Shown here: in pieces, positions 25,823 to 35,747 of the stretch
Layout of the letters: each line of letters begins with the position of its first letter
Position numbering within the stretch: the stretch's first letter is position 1
Source: Nocardia mangyaensis
Lineage (GTDB): Bacteria > Actinomycetota > Actinomycetes > Mycobacteriales > Mycobacteriaceae
Length of the DNA: 64,000 nt
Direction: 5' to 3'
Assembly: GCF_001886715.1 (NCBI RefSeq)
Contig: NZ_CP018082.1
Location: 2,542,001-2,606,000, forward strand
The notes under the pieces: generated by a model
Told to the model about the DNA's origin: nothing
The model's database searches: none
Seen by the model: the letters and a program-made list of their open reading frames with translations, nothing else
Made by a program: the position numbers and the translations under genes

Positions 25823-26365
25823 TCAGGAGCCGTCGTCGACGAGCAGATCCGCGAGCAGGACCCTGGTGTCGGGAACGAACGGCCACGTCGGATCATCCAG
25901 GTGCGCACGCAGTTCGGCATCGGTCCACCACCAGCCGTCCGCGATCTCCGACGGCTGATGGTGGAGCGGGCCGTCGGAGCGCACCTCGTAGCCGAACAGG
26001 TGACAACGCATCGGCGTACCTGCCCAGCTGCCGTCCCAGGAGACGGTGCCGAGCAACGGCAGTGTGGTGCCCGTGGGCAGTTCGATGCCGAGCTCTTCAC
26101 GCAGTTCCCGGATCGCCGCGTCGGCGGGGTCCTCGCCCGCATCGACCACGCCACCGGCCAGACAGTCGTGCATTCCGGCGAAGACGAGCTTGGTGTCGGT
26201 GCGCCGGTGCACATAGATCCGGTTGCCGTCGGTGGAGCGCACCAGCACACCCGCACTGGCGTGCCAGAGTCCGTCGCGATAGACGGTGCCCCGATCGGCC
26301 GTGCCGATCACCTGAAGGTCGGCGTCGTAGACGGCGAGAAGTTCGGACTCCGGATGCGCTGACAC
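25823..26365 (-). CDS. Nudix hydrolase
   Basis: 180 residues, GTG start; TACCCT lies 6 nt upstream on the minus strand, so it is probably leaderless. The Nudix box GGVVDAGEDPADAAIRELRE-ELGIE fits Gx5Ex7REUxEExGU. The N-terminus (ELLAVYDADLQVIGTADRGTVY) and length resemble the IPP-isomerase-like or YfcD subgroup, which hydrolyse nucleoside diphosphate derivatives. The substrate is undetermined. Convergent with the ArsC-like gene and upstream of the yidC-like gene's end. Confidence 0.88.
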   Translation of the reverse strand: MSAHPESELLAVYDADLQVIGTADRGTVYRDGLWHASAGVLVRSTDGNRIYVHRRTDTKLVFAGMHDCLAGGVVDAGEDPADAAIRELREELGIELPTGTTLPLLGTVSWDGSWAGTPMRCHLFGYEVRSDGPLHHQPSEIADGWWWTDAELRAHLDDPTWPFVPDTRVLLADLLVDDGS

Positions 26366-26467
26366 CGCCCGAGGGTAACGCGAGTGGTGTCAGCGCGGTG
26401 TGGAGCGGCTCCCGCGGGGCCGTGTCGCGGTCACCTCCCGCCGCGAGCGGATCGGCACGGGGGCGAA

Positions 26468-27349
26468 TCATCGTTTCCGCCGTTGTGGTTTCACGCCGGG
26501 ACGCGGCGCGGCGGCTCGGGCGGTCGCGGTGGCCAGGGTCGCCGCGGCGGCTGCCCTCGCGCTGAGCGAGCGATGGATCAGATACTGCTGGGCGCACGTC
26601 CACACCGCGTTGGTGGCGAAGTACGCCAAGACGACCACCGGCAGGATCGCCCCGCCGATGAGCGCGCCCGCGGGAAACACCCACAGCGCCAGGTTCCGCA
26701 TGATCGCGGCGGTGCCGTCCTGCCCCGACGGAGTGAGGCGGGCCGTGAAATGGGTGGCGAGGGCCGCGATCACCACCAGTGGGATCGCCAGGAGGGCTAC
26801 GGCGGCGAATGTTTCGCCGGCCCCGGACAAGGTCGCCGACAGCGGGGCACCGAAGAGCCTGGCGTCGAGGAACGCGCGGACCTCTGGCACGCCGAACAGA
26901 TAGTTGGCGGTGGCGCTGTTCACCTCGGGTGAGAGCGGAGTGTCGGTCGAGGTGAACGGGCCGACCGCGTACGCGCCGGTGCGGTCGAAGGAGCGCAGGA
27001 CATGGAACAGGCCGAGGAACACCAGGGCCTGGGCGATCAGCGGGACGAAGCCGGCGAACAGGCTGACGCCGTGTTCGCGGTGCAGCAGCCTGATCTGTTC
27101 GGCCTGGGCGCGGGGATCATCGCGATGCTTGCGGCGGAGGCCGTCCATCTGTGGTTGCAGGGAACGCAGTGTCGCCTGGGACCGGGCCTGGCGAACGGCG
27201 GGGACGATCAGGAGGGCGCGGACGGTGACGACGAGGGCGACGACGGCGAGCAGCCAGGCGAGGCCGTCGGCGGCGCCGAGTGGATAGGCGAGCAATCGGT
27301 GCCAGCACCAGAGCACGGCCGACACCGGGAAGTACACGAAATCGAGCAT
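26468..27349 (-). CDS. YidC/Oxa1-family membrane insertase, short paralogue
   Basis: 293 residues. Five or so membrane helices; the first block VYFPVSAVLWCWHRLL and the cytoplasmic helix pair LRSLQPQMDGLRRKHRDDPR are diagnostic of YidC/Oxa1. A basic C-terminal tail (PGVKPQRRKR) could bind ribosomes. The housekeeping yidC of actinobacteria normally sits beside rpmH/rnpA near the origin, so this is an additional copy. It lies 91 bp downstream of a DUF6412-like gene in the same direction, probably a two-gene operon under the divergent TetR gene. Confidence 0.9.
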   Translation of the reverse strand: MLDFVYFPVSAVLWCWHRLLAYPLGAADGLAWLLAVVALVVTVRALLIVPAVRQARSQATLRSLQPQMDGLRRKHRDDPRAQAEQIRLLHREHGVSLFAGFVPLIAQALVFLGLFHVLRSFDRTGAYAVGPFTSTDTPLSPEVNSATANYLFGVPEVRAFLDARLFGAPLSATLSGAGETFAAVALLAIPLVVIAALATHFTARLTPSGQDGTAAIMRNLALWVFPAGALIGGAILPVVVLAYFATNAVWTCAQQYLIHRSLSARAAAAATLATATARAAAPRPGVKPQRRKR

Positions 27350-27440
27350 GACGGAACGACCTGTCCGTAGAGCGTGCGCGGACGCACGAGAGGGAGGGGA
27401 TCACGCGATGCCGACAGGTGGCGCCGAGGGCGCGCGACTG

Positions 27441-27740
27441 TCAGCGGTGATCGATTCCCGGTGCTCGAGGACGTGGACGACCGGCGGTGTCCGGATTGCT
27501 CTGCGGCAGAAAGGAACCACGCAGGCGTCGTTGCGCGGAACGCGGTGGACCCGCGACGGCGACCCGGACAGGCACCCGCGCGCGGGTGGTGACCGCGGCG
27601 AGCGCGCACACCATGGCCGCCGCGACGGCGCCGAAGGCGAGCATGCGGGCGGTTTCCCCGCCCGGCGCGGTCAGCAGCACGAAGGCGGGCAGGACGCACG
27701 CGAGAACCGCGTACGCCAAGACGGCTGCCCGTGAGTGCAT
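27441..27740 (-). CDS. Small membrane protein, DUF6412-like
   Basis: 99 residues from ATG 27740, which has TAGGCT 7 nt upstream on the minus strand; GTG 27764 is an alternative. Two hydrophobic helices (AVLAYAVLACVLPAFVLLTA and MLAFGAVAAAMVCALAAV) are followed by a soluble tail ending QSNPDTAGRPRPRAPG. That Pro/Arg-rich end and the adjacency to a short YidC fit the DUF6412 family as I remember it. Likely works with the neighbouring insertase; function unproven. Confidence 0.7.
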   Translation of the reverse strand: MHSRAAVLAYAVLACVLPAFVLLTAPGGETARMLAFGAVAAAMVCALAAVTTRARVPVRVAVAGPPRSAQRRLRGSFLPQSNPDTAGRPRPRAPGIDHR

Positions 27741-27747
27741 GCTGTGC

Positions 27748-27753
27748 AGCCTA
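27748..27753 (-). promoter_or_regulatory. -10 box of the DUF6412-like gene (leaderless)
   Basis: TAGGCT on the minus strand ends 7 nt before ATG 27740. Confidence 0.5.
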
Positions 27754-27830
27754 CCGGTCACCACTGACGAACGAGGCGCGAGCGGGGTACCGTATGTACC
27801 GTCTCAGTCGAGACCGCCCCACCCGTTAAC

Positions 27831-27847
27831 TGTTACTTCAAGTAACA
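27831..27847. promoter_or_regulatory. Perfect palindromic operator between the DUF6412/YidC and TetR genes
   Basis: TGTTACTT-C-AAGTAACA is a perfect 8-bp inverted repeat around one base. It lies 91 bp from the DUF6412-like start and 58 bp from the TetR start, right for a TetR protein controlling both directions. Confidence 0.65.
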
Positions 27848-27904
27848 CCAAAGTTGGTGGGACATGAAGTCACGGTCAACGCCGGTACGCGTATCGTTGA
27901 CCTC

Positions 27905-28636
27905 GTGACTGCACCCTCCACCCAGGCCGAGCAGCCCGTCGGTGACGGGCGCGCCACCCGCTGGCACGGGCACAAGGCCCGCCGTCGCGCGGAGATGGTC
28001 GATGCCGCCATCGAGGTGATCGAGGAACACGGGCTCGAGATCTCCGTGCAGCTCATCGCCGAACACCTCGCCCTGCCGCGTCCGGTGGTCTACCGGCATG
28101 TGGGCGGTCGCGCCGAACTCGACGCACTGGCCCGCCGGCGCATCCTGGAACTACTGCTCGCCGAGTTGTTGCCCGCGCTGCAGCCCGACGGCACCCTCAA
28201 GGACGCCGTGCGTGGCGCCGTCGGCACCTATCTCGGCTGGATCGACCGTCATCCCAACCTGCACCGTTTCCTCGGCGATGCCGCGCCCCAGGACGGTGGG
28301 CCCGCCACCCTGGCCGGGGCGGGGCGCGAGGTCGGCGGGCAGTTGGCCGACATGTTCGCCGCCACCCTGGCCCGCTTCGGCATCGATCCCGCCCGCGCCC
28401 GGCCGATGGCATTCGGCATGGTCGGCCTCGTCGACGGCGTCGTCGCCAGCTGGCGGGCCGAACCCGAGCCGGTGCTCACCACCGAGCAGGTACAGGGGAT
28501 CCTGACCGAATCGGTGCTGTCGCTGTTCGAAGGCAACGCGCGCAGTCTCGGTGTCCCGTTGCAACGCGACTCGCTGGTCGCCGACCTGCTCATCGCCCCC
28601 GACGCCGCGCCACCGCCTGCGGAGCGGCTGCGCTGA
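27905..28636 (+). CDS. TetR-family transcriptional regulator
   Basis: 243 residues from GTG 27905; TATCGT lies 7 nt upstream, so the in-frame TTG at 27854 is less likely. The helix-turn-helix (about 25-70) reads RRRAEMVDAAIEVIEEHGLE, then SVQLIAEHLALPRPVVYRHV. The C-terminal domain is all-helical with no ligand hint. The perfect palindrome upstream is probably its operator. Divergent from the DUF6412-YidC pair, which it most likely regulates; convergent with the DUF418 gene (7-bp gap). Confidence 0.85.
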   Translation: MTAPSTQAEQPVGDGRATRWHGHKARRRAEMVDAAIEVIEEHGLEISVQLIAEHLALPRPVVYRHVGGRAELDALARRRILELLLAELLPALQPDGTLKDAVRGAVGTYLGWIDRHPNLHRFLGDAAPQDGGPATLAGAGREVGGQLADMFAATLARFGIDPARARPMAFGMVGLVDGVVASWRAEPEPVLTTEQVQGILTESVLSLFEGNARSLGVPLQRDSLVADLLIAPDAAPPPAERLR

Positions 28637-28643
28637 TCAGCGC

Positions 28644-29831
28644 TCAACCGCCCGGCCGTACCAGCTGGTAGGTGCGGTGCCACAGCCACTCGACCGGGCC
28701 ACGGTCGAAGCGGCGTAGCCACAGGTGGGCGAACACGGTGATCGCGACGACGACGATCAGGTAGATGCCGATCGTGAAGGGCACCCGCGCCGACTCCGAC
28801 ACCCGTGCCGCCAGTCCGAAACCCCAGCCATAGCAGAGGATTCCGGCGATCAGGTTCTGCAGGATGTAGCAGCTGAGCGCGGCCCGGCCGACCTCGGTGA
28901 GCCGGGCACCGGCGAAACCGACGCGCGACCGGCCCAGGTAGAACTGCGCGACCGCGGCCAGAATGGCCAGTGCGACGAACGGTGCGGTGCCGTAGCGGGC
29001 GAACAGGATCAGATCGCCGCCACCGAAGACGCCGAGTGCGAAATCCGCCGGTGCCGCGAGGCCGAATCCGATCACCATGAGCCGCTTGCGGATTCGCGTG
29101 CCCTCGGGTCGGAACACCCCGGCGCGATAGAGCCGGGCGCCGATGAGGAACAGCGCCACCGACATCGGGAGCACGAAGATCGCTTCCAGCCGGAACATCG
29201 CGGCGTGGTCGAGCCGGAACAGCACCAGGTCCCAGAAGGAGCCGTCCGCGTAGGGATTGGGGTCGAGCGGTTCGGCGGCCGTGGGTTGGCGGGTGGGTTC
29301 GAACGCCAGGGCCACGGCGATCAGCGTCAGCATCGCCACGTGGATCGAGGCGGCGACGATCACCCACCGTCGCTGCGCTCGCTCACTGGTCGCCAACAGG
29401 TATGCCACCACCAGACCGGTCAGTGCGTAGCCCATCAGCACGTCGAACTCGGCGATGAACAGGAAGTTCAGCAGTCCGTCGAGGAACAGCAGCGCCGCCC
29501 GCCACGGATATCCACCCGGCCATCGCCTGCCCGCCCGCTGGGCCGACCCCTGCTGGATGGCCAGCCCGATGCCGAACATCACCGTGAGCAGCCCGAGGAA
29601 CTTGCCCTGGGCCAGTTGCTGGAGTACCCGTTCCGACCAGTCCCAGCCGGTCTCGGCAGCCGCGCTGACACCGTCGAGGTAGCCGATGATCCCCTCGGGG
29701 TCGGTGAAGATCCAGATATTGGTGCCCAGCGTGCCCAGGATCGCGATGCCGCGCAGCACGTCCAGCGCGATCATCCTGGGCGGCCGCTGGCCGGTGCTCG
29801 CGCTGACGGCGGGTGCGACGGCTTCGGTCAT
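28644..29831 (-). CDS. DUF418-family multipass membrane protein
   Basis: 395 residues. The opening [20 protein letters not shown] (from about residue 20) is the heparan-N-acetyltransferase/DUF1624-like start seen in the YeiB/DUF418 family. About ten hydrophobic segments follow, and the C-terminus [19 protein letters not shown] is the DUF418 signature. These proteins are predicted membrane acyltransferases or transporters; no activity is established. GATACT lies 6 nt before the ATG on the minus strand. Divergent from dop. Confidence 0.9.
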   Translation of the reverse strand: MTEAVAPAVSASTGQRPPRMIALDVLRGIAILGTLGTNIWIFTDPEGIIGYLDGVSAAAETGWDWSERVLQQLAQGKFLGLLTVMFGIGLAIQQGSAQRAGRRWPGGYPWRAALLFLDGLLNFLFIAEFDVLMGYALTGLVVAYLLATSERAQRRWVIVAASIHVAMLTLIAVALAFEPTRQPTAAEPLDPNPYADGSFWDLVLFRLDHAAMFRLEAIFVLPMSVALFLIGARLYRAGVFRPEGTRIRKRLMVIGFGLAAPADFALGVFGGGDLILFARYGTAPFVALAILAAVAQFYLGRSRVGFAGARLTEVGRAALSCYILQNLIAGILCYGWGFGLAARVSESARVPFTIGIYLIVVVAITVFAHLWLRRFDRGPVEWLWHRTYQLVRPGG

Positions 29832-29890
29832 CCTCCGAGTATCGGCGGCCCGGTCCTGGTCGCGGATCGACCGCGAGGACCACGCGGGGT

Positions 29891-29907
29891 CCTCCTCTCG
29901 GAGGAGG
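29891..29907. promoter_or_regulatory. Palindrome in the DUF418-dop intergenic region
   Basis: CCTCCTC-tcg-GAGGAGG, flanked by GGGGT and ACCCC that extend the symmetry (29886-29916). It is either an operator or a hairpin in the 137-bp divergent region. Confidence 0.4.
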
Positions 29908-29955
29908 AGAACCCCCGCTGTGCCGAGATGTCGGTGCGGTTCGCCGCGCGTCGCC

Positions 29956-29961
29956 TAGGCT
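29956..29961 (+). promoter_or_regulatory. -10 box of dop (leaderless)
   Basis: TAGGCT ends 7 nt before ATG 29969, placing transcription start at the start codon. Confidence 0.55.
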
Positions 29962-29968
29962 CGACAAC

Positions 29969-31468
29969 ATGCAGCGCATCATCGGAATCGAGGTCGAGTA
30001 CGGCATCTCGACCCCCACGGAGCCGACGGCCAACCCGATTCTCACCTCCACGCAGGCCGTTCTCGCTTATGCGGCCGCCGCCGGCGTACCGCGTGCCAAG
30101 CGCACCCGCTGGGACTACGAGGTGGAATCCCCGCTGCGTGACGCGCGTGGTTTCGACCTGAGCCGGATGAGCGGGCCAGCCCCGGTGATCGACGCCGACG
30201 AGGTCGGCGCGGCGAACATGATCCTCACCAACGGTGCCCGGCTCTACGTCGACCACGCCCACCCCGAGTACTCAGCGCCCGAGGTCGTCGACCCGCTCGA
30301 CGCGGTCATCTGGGACAAAGCGGGCGAGCGGGTGATGGAGGCCGCCGCCCGGCACGCCTCCAGCGTGCCCGGCGCACCCCGCCTGCAGCTGTACAAGAAC
30401 AATGTCGACGGCAAGGGCGCCTCCTACGGCACTCACGAGAACTACCTGATGAACCGCGATACGCCGTTCAGCCACATCATCGCCGGATTGACGCCGTTCT
30501 TCGTCTCCCGCCAGGTCATCTGTGGGTCCGGCCGGGTCGGGATCGGTCAGTCCGGTGACCACGCGGGCTTCCAGCTGTCTCAGCGCGCCGACTACATCGA
30601 GGTCGAGGTCGGCCTGGAGACCACGCTCAAGCGGGGCATCATCAACACCCGCGACGAACCGCACGCCGACGCCGACAAGTACCGGCGCCTGCACGTGATC
30701 ATCGGCGACGCCAACCTGGCCGAGATGTCGACCTACCTCAAGGTCGGGACCACCGCGCTCGTACTGGACCTGATCGAGGCCGGTGAGGACCTCTCGGAGT
30801 TCCAGCTGGCCCGTCCGGTCACCGCGGTGCACCAGATCAGTCACGACCCGACCCTGCGCGCCACCGTGGCGCTGGCCGACGGCCGCGAGCTGACCGGCCT
30901 TGCGCTGCAACGGCTCTACCACGAGCGGGTCGCCAAGTTCGTGCACCGCGAAGGCAACGACGACCCGCGCGTGCGTGACATCGTCGACAACTGGGGCATG
31001 GTGCTCGACCTGCTCGAGCGCGACCCGATGGAATGCGCGAACCTGCTCGACTGGCCGGCCAAGCTGCGCCTGCTCGAGGGCATGCGCAGCCGCGAGGGCC
31101 TGGGCTGGGCCGCCCCGAAACTGCACCTGATGGATCTGCAGTACTCCGATGTGCGCCTGGACAAGGGCCTTTACAACCGCCTGGTGGCGCGCGGGTCGAT
31201 GAAGCGGCTCGTCAGCGAGCAGGATGTGCTCGACGCGATGACCAATCCGCCCACCGACACCCGCGCGTACTTCCGCGGAGAGTGTCTGCGCCGTTTCGGC
31301 GCCGATATCGCCGCCGCCAGTTGGGATTCGGTGATCTTCGATCTGGGTGGTGATTCGCTGGTTCGCATCCCCACCCTCGAGCCCCGTCGCGGCACGAAAG
31401 CGCATGTCGGCAAGCTGCTCGACGCCGCGGAGTCCGCCGCCGAGCTGGTCGAACAGCTCACGCACTGA
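29969..31468 (+). CDS. dop: Pup deamidase/depupylase
   Basis: 499 residues, about the length of the M. tuberculosis protein. The N-terminus [14 protein letters not shown] carries the metal/ATP-binding E8 and E10. [20 protein letters not shown] supplies the catalytic Asp, and [20 protein letters not shown] is shared with PafA. Dop converts the C-terminal Gln of Pup to Glu, so PafA can use it, and removes Pup from proteins. ATG 29969 is supported by the -10 box. First gene of dop-pup-prcB-prcA, with a 120-bp gap before pup that may hold a second promoter. Confidence 0.97.
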   Translation: MQRIIGIEVEYGISTPTEPTANPILTSTQAVLAYAAAAGVPRAKRTRWDYEVESPLRDARGFDLSRMSGPAPVIDADEVGAANMILTNGARLYVDHAHPEYSAPEVVDPLDAVIWDKAGERVMEAAARHASSVPGAPRLQLYKNNVDGKGASYGTHENYLMNRDTPFSHIIAGLTPFFVSRQVICGSGRVGIGQSGDHAGFQLSQRADYIEVEVGLETTLKRGIINTRDEPHADADKYRRLHVIIGDANLAEMSTYLKVGTTALVLDLIEAGEDLSEFQLARPVTAVHQISHDPTLRATVALADGRELTGLALQRLYHERVAKFVHREGNDDPRVRDIVDNWGMVLDLLERDPMECANLLDWPAKLRLLEGMRSREGLGWAAPKLHLMDLQYSDVRLDKGLYNRLVARGSMKRLVSEQDVLDAMTNPPTDTRAYFRGECLRRFGADIAAASWDSVIFDLGGDSLVRIPTLEPRRGTKAHVGKLLDAAESAAELVEQLTH

Positions 31469-31588
31469 CCGGGTCCGGGCACGACCGGGCGACAATCCGA
31501 TCGCTAATAGACCACCTTGTCGGATCCGCTCGGTAGGGTTGAGGGACGAGCACGAACATCGTGATGAGGAAAGAGGAGGTCGGCTGCC

Positions 31589-31783
31589 ATGGCACAAGAG
31601 CAGACCAAACGCGCCGGGGGTGGCGACGAGGACGAGGGTCCCGAGGGCGTCGACGCGGCAGGGCAGGAGCGCCGCGAGAAGCTCGCGGAGGAGACCGACG
31701 ACCTCCTCGACGAGATCGATGATGTGCTCGAGGAGAACGCCGAGGACTTCGTGCGGGCATATGTGCAGAAGGGCGGCCAGTGA
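31589..31783 (+). CDS. pup: Prokaryotic ubiquitin-like protein
   Basis: 64 residues, the family length. The protein is intrinsically disordered and acidic, with the coiled-coil-binding helix ([20 protein letters not shown]) that docks on Mpa, and ends QKGGQ. The C-terminal Gln needs deamidation by Dop before PafA can attach it to lysines of target proteins. SD AGAGGAGG lies upstream. The prcB start overlaps the pup stop (GTGA), coupling tag and protease synthesis. Confidence 0.97.
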   Translation: MAQEQTKRAGGGDEDEGPEGVDAAGQERREKLAEETDDLLDEIDDVLEENAEDFVRAYVQKGGQ

Positions 31784-32619
31784 CCCCAGGTGATCCGTTG
31801 CGCCTCCACGCGGGGCAGGCTCTCTCCTCCTTCACCGAACACCTGCGGATGCACGCACCGAACCTGTTGCCCGGTAACGGGTTCGGTGCCTCCGAGTTGA
31901 CCGCCGATTTCGCGCCGCACGGCACCACGATCGTCGCGGTCAGCTACCGCGGCGGGGTGCTGATCGCGGGCGATCGGCGCGCCACCCAGGGCAACCTGGT
32001 GGCCTCGCGCGACATGGAGAAGGTCTACATCACCGACACCTTCTCCGCGTCGGGCATCGCGGGTACCGCGGGCTTGGCGGTCGAGATGGTGCGGTTGTTC
32101 GCGGTGGAACTCGAGCACTACGAGAAGATCGAAGGCGTCTCGCTGACCTTCGACGGTAAGGCCAACAAGCTGTCGCGGATGGTGCGCGAAAACTTGCCCG
32201 CCGCCATGCAGGGGCTGGCTGTCGTTCCGCTGCTCGTCGGCTTCGACGACCAGGTCACCGACCCCGACAGGGCCGGGCGGATCGTGTCCTACGACGTGGT
32301 CGGCTCGCGCAGCGAGGAACGGTTCGGTTACACCGCGGTCGGTTCCGGTTCGACCTTCGCCAAGTCCTCGCTCAAGAAGCTCTACCGGCACGGACTCGAC
32401 CAGGACCGGGCGTTGCGGATCGCGGTGGAGTCGCTGGTCGACGCCGCTGACGACGACACCGCGACCGGCGGTCCCGACGTGCTGCGCGGGATCTACCCGA
32501 CGGTGGTGCGCATCGATGCCGAAGGAGCGGTCGAGGTGACCGAGGAGCGGCTCGGTGAGATCGCCGCGGCGATCCTCGCCGACCGCGAGACCGAACAGAA
32601 TGGGGGTGCCGACGCATGA
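31780..32619 (+). CDS. prcB: 20S proteasome beta subunit
   Basis: 279 residues including a propeptide of 48. Autocleavage is expected between G48 and T49 in [15 protein letters not shown], leaving Thr as the catalytic nucleophile. GDRRATQGN follows as in other beta subunits. It forms the two inner rings of the barrel. The GTG start overlaps pup; its stop overlaps the ATG of prcA, so all three are translationally coupled. Confidence 0.97.
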   Translation: MTPGDPLRLHAGQALSSFTEHLRMHAPNLLPGNGFGASELTADFAPHGTTIVAVSYRGGVLIAGDRRATQGNLVASRDMEKVYITDTFSASGIAGTAGLAVEMVRLFAVELEHYEKIEGVSLTFDGKANKLSRMVRENLPAAMQGLAVVPLLVGFDDQVTDPDRAGRIVSYDVVGSRSEERFGYTAVGSGSTFAKSSLKKLYRHGLDQDRALRIAVESLVDAADDDTATGGPDVLRGIYPTVVRIDAEGAVEVTEERLGEIAAAILADRETEQNGGADA

Positions 32620-33386
32620 CGCTGCCGTACTACGCGTCTGCCGAGCAGATCATGCGCGACAAGACCGAGCTCGCCCGCAAGGGCATCGGTCGAGGTCGCA
32701 GTGTGATCGTGCTGGTGTATGACAAGGGCGTGCTGTTCGTCGCCGAGAATCCGTCGGCGACCCTGCACAAGGTCAGCGAACTCTACGACCGCATCGGTTT
32801 CGCCTCGGTCGGTAAGTACAACGAGTTCGAGGCCCTGCGCCGGGGCGGCATCCTGCAGGCAGACCTGAAGGGCTACCAGTACGACCGGCGCGATGTCACC
32901 GGACGTGGGCTGGCCAACCTCTACGCGCAGAACCTCGGGTCGATCTTCACCGATCAGCTCAAGCCGTTCGAGGTCGAGATCTGCGTGGCCGAGGTGGGCT
33001 ATCCGGAGCAGGCGCCGACCTCGGTGCTGTACCGGATCACCTTCGACGGGTCCATCGTCGACGAACGCGAGTACGTCGTGATGGGCGGGACCACCGAGCC
33101 GATCCTGAACGCGCTCAAGTCCACCTACACCGCGGGTCTGTCCCTGGACGACGCGTTGAAGGTGGCCATCGGAGCGTTGCAGGCCGGTCAGCCGGAGGCC
33201 GACAAGGACAAGCGCTCGCTCGGGGTCGCCTCGCTCGAGGTGGCCACGCTCGAGCAGGAGCGTCCGCGACGGGCGTTCCGCCGGTTGCAGGGGCTTGCCC
33301 TGGAGCAGGCACTGGGTGCCACGGCGGCCGTGAAACCGACGACCGAGGCGACGCTGCCCGAACCCGAGGACGACGCGGGAGAGTAG
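32616..33386 (+). CDS. prcA: 20S proteasome alpha subunit
   Basis: 256 residues. The N-terminus [21 protein letters not shown] is the gating segment of actinobacterial alpha subunits. The fold continues through [20 protein letters not shown] and a long acidic C-terminal tail ([13 protein letters not shown]). It forms the outer rings that bind the GQYL tail of Mpa. ATG overlaps the prcB stop; a strong hairpin follows. Confidence 0.97.
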   Translation: MTLPYYASAEQIMRDKTELARKGIGRGRSVIVLVYDKGVLFVAENPSATLHKVSELYDRIGFASVGKYNEFEALRRGGILQADLKGYQYDRRDVTGRGLANLYAQNLGSIFTDQLKPFEVEICVAEVGYPEQAPTSVLYRITFDGSIVDEREYVVMGGTTEPILNALKSTYTAGLSLDDALKVAIGALQAGQPEADKDKRSLGVASLEVATLEQERPRRAFRRLQGLALEQALGATAAVKPTTEATLPEPEDDAGE

Positions 33387-33402
33387 CCGCCGTCACGATC
33401 AT

Positions 33403-33441
33403 GGTCGGGCCCGCGAACCGCTCCGGTTCACGGGCCCGACC
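33403..33441 (+). terminator. Terminator after prcA
   Basis: GGTCGGGCCCGCGAACC and GGTTCACGGGCCCGACC pair over 17 bp with one mismatch around a 5-nt loop, 16 bases after the prcA stop. It separates prcA from pafA. Confidence 0.8.
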
Positions 33442-33537
33442 TCGTCGTGTGCCTGCCGGTCGTTCGCTGTCCGAATCGTTGCGAACACGTATGCAGATCC
33501 GATGTCAGGAGCGCCGCGCGGGTACTGGTCATGGCTG

Positions 33538-33543
33538 TAGTGT
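33538..33543 (+). promoter_or_regulatory. -10 box of pafA (leaderless)
   Basis: TAGTGT ends 7 nt before GTG 33551 and shows that pafA has its own promoter. Confidence 0.5.
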
Positions 33544-33550
33544 CGATGAG

Positions 33551-34909
33551 GTGCAGCGACGAATCATGGGGATCGAGACCGAGTTCGGTGTGACATGCAC
33601 CTTCCACGGTCACCGTCGGCTGTCCCCCGACGAGGTGGCCCGGTACCTGTTCCGCCGGGTGGTGTCCTGGGGCCGTAGCTCTAATGTCTTCCTTCGCAAC
33701 GGTGCCAGGTTGTACCTCGACGTCGGATCGCATCCCGAGTACGCGACCGCGGAGTGCGACAGCCTGGTGCAGTTGGTCACCCACGACCGGGCCGGTGAAC
33801 GGGTCCTGGAGGACCTGCTCATAGACGCCGAACAGCGTCTCGCCGAGGAAGGCATCGGCGGCGACATCTATCTGTTCAAGAACAACACCGACTCCGCGGG
33901 CAACTCCTACGGCTGCCACGAGAACTTCCTCGTGGTCCGCGCGGGCGAGTTCTCCCGCATCTCGGACGTGTTGCTCCCGTTCCTGGTCACCCGCCAGCTC
34001 ATCTGCGGTGCGGGCAAGGTGTTGCAGACGCCCAAGGCGGCCACGTTCTGCCTCTCGCAGCGTGCCGAGCACATCTGGGAGGGCGTCTCCTCGGCGACCA
34101 CCCGCTCGCGCCCGATCATCAACACCCGCGACGAGCCGCACGCCGACGCCGAGAAGTACCGGCGCCTGCACGTGATCGTGGGTGACTCGAACATGGCCGA
34201 GCCGACGACGATGCTCAAGGTGGGCACGGCGTCGCTGGTGCTGGAGATGATCGAGGCGGGGGTGTCGTTCCGCGATTTCGCCCTCGACAATCCGATCCGT
34301 GCGATCCGCGAGGTCAGCCACGACCTGACCGGTCGTCGTCCGGTCCGGTTGGCCGGTGGCCGCCAGGCCAGCGCGCTCGAGATCCAGCGCGAGTACTACG
34401 CCCGTGCCGTCGAGCACCTGCGCAATCGCGACCGCGATCCGCAGGTCGACGCCGTGGTCGACCTGTGGGGCCGCACTCTGGACGCGGTCGAGGCGCAGGA
34501 CTTCGCCAAGGTCGACACCGAGATCGACTGGGTGATCAAGCGCAAGCTGTTCCAGCGCTATCAGGACCGCTACAGCATGGAGCTCTCCGATCCCAAGATC
34601 GCCCAGCTAGACCTGGCCTACCACGACATCAAGCGTGGTCGCGGGGTGTTCGACCTGCTGCAGCGCAAGGGCCTGGCCAAGCGGATCACCGAGGACGACG
34701 CCGTCGACGCCGCGGTGGACACCCCGCCGCAGACCACCCGCGCCAAGCTGCGCGGTGACTTCATCACCGCCGCCCAGGAGGCGGGGCGTGACTTCACCGT
34801 CGACTGGGTGCATCTCAAGCTGAACGATCAGGCGCAGCGCACCGTGTTGTGCAAGGATCCGTTCCGCTCGGTCGACGAACGCGTCGACCGGCTGATCGCC
34901 TCGATGTAG
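33551..34909 (+). CDS. pafA: Pup-protein ligase
   Basis: 452 residues from GTG 33551, the same length as the M. tuberculosis enzyme as recalled. The frame is open upstream, but the N-terminus (V/M)[17 protein letters not shown] and the -10 box fix the start. E9 and E11 are metal/ATP ligands; [20 protein letters not shown] holds the catalytic Asp, and [20 protein letters not shown] is shared with Dop. PafA activates deamidated Pup with ATP and forms an isopeptide bond to substrate lysines. Separated from prcA by a terminator and followed by its own. Confidence 0.97.
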   Translation: MQRRIMGIETEFGVTCTFHGHRRLSPDEVARYLFRRVVSWGRSSNVFLRNGARLYLDVGSHPEYATAECDSLVQLVTHDRAGERVLEDLLIDAEQRLAEEGIGGDIYLFKNNTDSAGNSYGCHENFLVVRAGEFSRISDVLLPFLVTRQLICGAGKVLQTPKAATFCLSQRAEHIWEGVSSATTRSRPIINTRDEPHADAEKYRRLHVIVGDSNMAEPTTMLKVGTASLVLEMIEAGVSFRDFALDNPIRAIREVSHDLTGRRPVRLAGGRQASALEIQREYYARAVEHLRNRDRDPQVDAVVDLWGRTLDAVEAQDFAKVDTEIDWVIKRKLFQRYQDRYSMELSDPKIAQLDLAYHDIKRGRGVFDLLQRKGLAKRITEDDAVDAAVDTPPQTTRAKLRGDFITAAQEAGRDFTVDWVHLKLNDQAQRTVLCKDPFRSVDERVDRLIASM

Positions 34910-34940
34910 GCGTACCCCCTGGACGGGGGGATCCGACGAG

Positions 34941-34980
34941 ACCGGTGGCGCATGGGAGCGATCGCGTAGGCGCCACCGGT
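34941..34980. terminator. Bidirectional hairpin between pafA and the TetR gene
   Basis: ACCGGTGGCGC and GCGCCACCGGT pair over 11 bp around a loop of about 18 nt, in the 91-bp gap between the convergent genes; TTCGTCG follows. Confidence 0.65.
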
Positions 34981-35000
34981 TTCGTCGCGTGTGGGGCCGC

Positions 35001-35633
35001 TCAGTGGGCCACCACCGCCGCGTAGGTGGCGTCGAGCCCGGCGATGAACGACGTCAGGGCCAATTCGAAGCTGTCGTCGTCGATCTCCTCGGCGACCGCG
35101 CGCAGCAGGTGCGCCTGGTTCAGGTGCGGGTAGCGGTCGCGGTAGACCTGCACGTCGTCGGCGAAACCACCGGCGAACGAGCCGACCGTGGAACCCATCA
35201 CCAGGTAGCGGGTGGCCGCGCCGATCATGGTGGCGTAGCGCGGCGGCCAGCCCGCGCCGACCAGGCCGCCGTGCACGGCGTCGGCGGCACGCAGGTTCTC
35301 GGCCCGGCGGCCCGGCCCCGCGGCCAGGTAGGGCACGAAATTCGGGTGCGCGACCAGTGCCGACCGGTAGCTGCGCGCCCAGGCGGCCAGCGCCTCGGCC
35401 CACCCGGCGGTGTCGAAGGCCGAGGTGTCGACGTGGCTCATGATGCCGGTGGCGATGTCGTCGAGCAGGTCGTCCTTGTTCGGATAGTGGCCATACAGTG
35501 AGGCCGCCTGGACGCCGAGTGCGGCGGCGAGCTTGCGCATGGAGACCTCGGCCAGGCCGTCGCGGTCGATCAGGGCGAGCGCCGCCTCGCGAATGCGCTC
35601 GCGGCTCAACAGCGGTACGCGCGGCCTCGCCAT
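35001..35633 (-). CDS. TetR-family regulator of the acyl-CoA dehydrogenase operon
   Basis: 210 residues, ATG with SD GAGGAG. The HTH is REAALALIDRDGLAEVSMRK, then LAAALGVQAASLYGHYPNKD. The longer C-terminal part resembles the TetR_C (tetracycline repressor) type. Two operators in inverted arrangement lie in the 114-bp divergent gap to the acyl-CoA dehydrogenase gene. It most likely represses that fatty-acid-type degradation operon until an acyl-CoA or related ligand binds. Confidence 0.88.
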   Translation of the reverse strand: MARPRVPLLSRERIREAALALIDRDGLAEVSMRKLAAALGVQAASLYGHYPNKDDLLDDIATGIMSHVDTSAFDTAGWAEALAAWARSYRSALVAHPNFVPYLAAGPGRRAENLRAADAVHGGLVGAGWPPRYATMIGAATRYLVMGSTVGSFAGGFADDVQVYRDRYPHLNQAHLLRAVAEEIDDDSFELALTSFIAGLDATYAAVVAH

Positions 35634-35682
35634 GCGCCACTCCTCTCGGTCGGGATTCGAACGGTATCACCGGCTCTTGATA

Positions 35683-35734
35683 AACCGAACGCCGTTAGGA
35701 TACGGTGCCCGAGTAAACCTAACGACGTTCGGTT
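35683..35734. promoter_or_regulatory. Twin TetR operators, inverted to each other
   Basis: AACCGAACGCCGTTAGG (35683-35699) and CCTAACGACGTTCGGTT (35718-35734) are inverted copies with one difference. Each is itself a near-palindrome of the form CCgAACGnCGTTaGG. Their centres are 35 bp apart, and together they cover the divergent promoters. Confidence 0.75.
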
Positions 35735-35747
35735 CAGGAGTGGCTTC

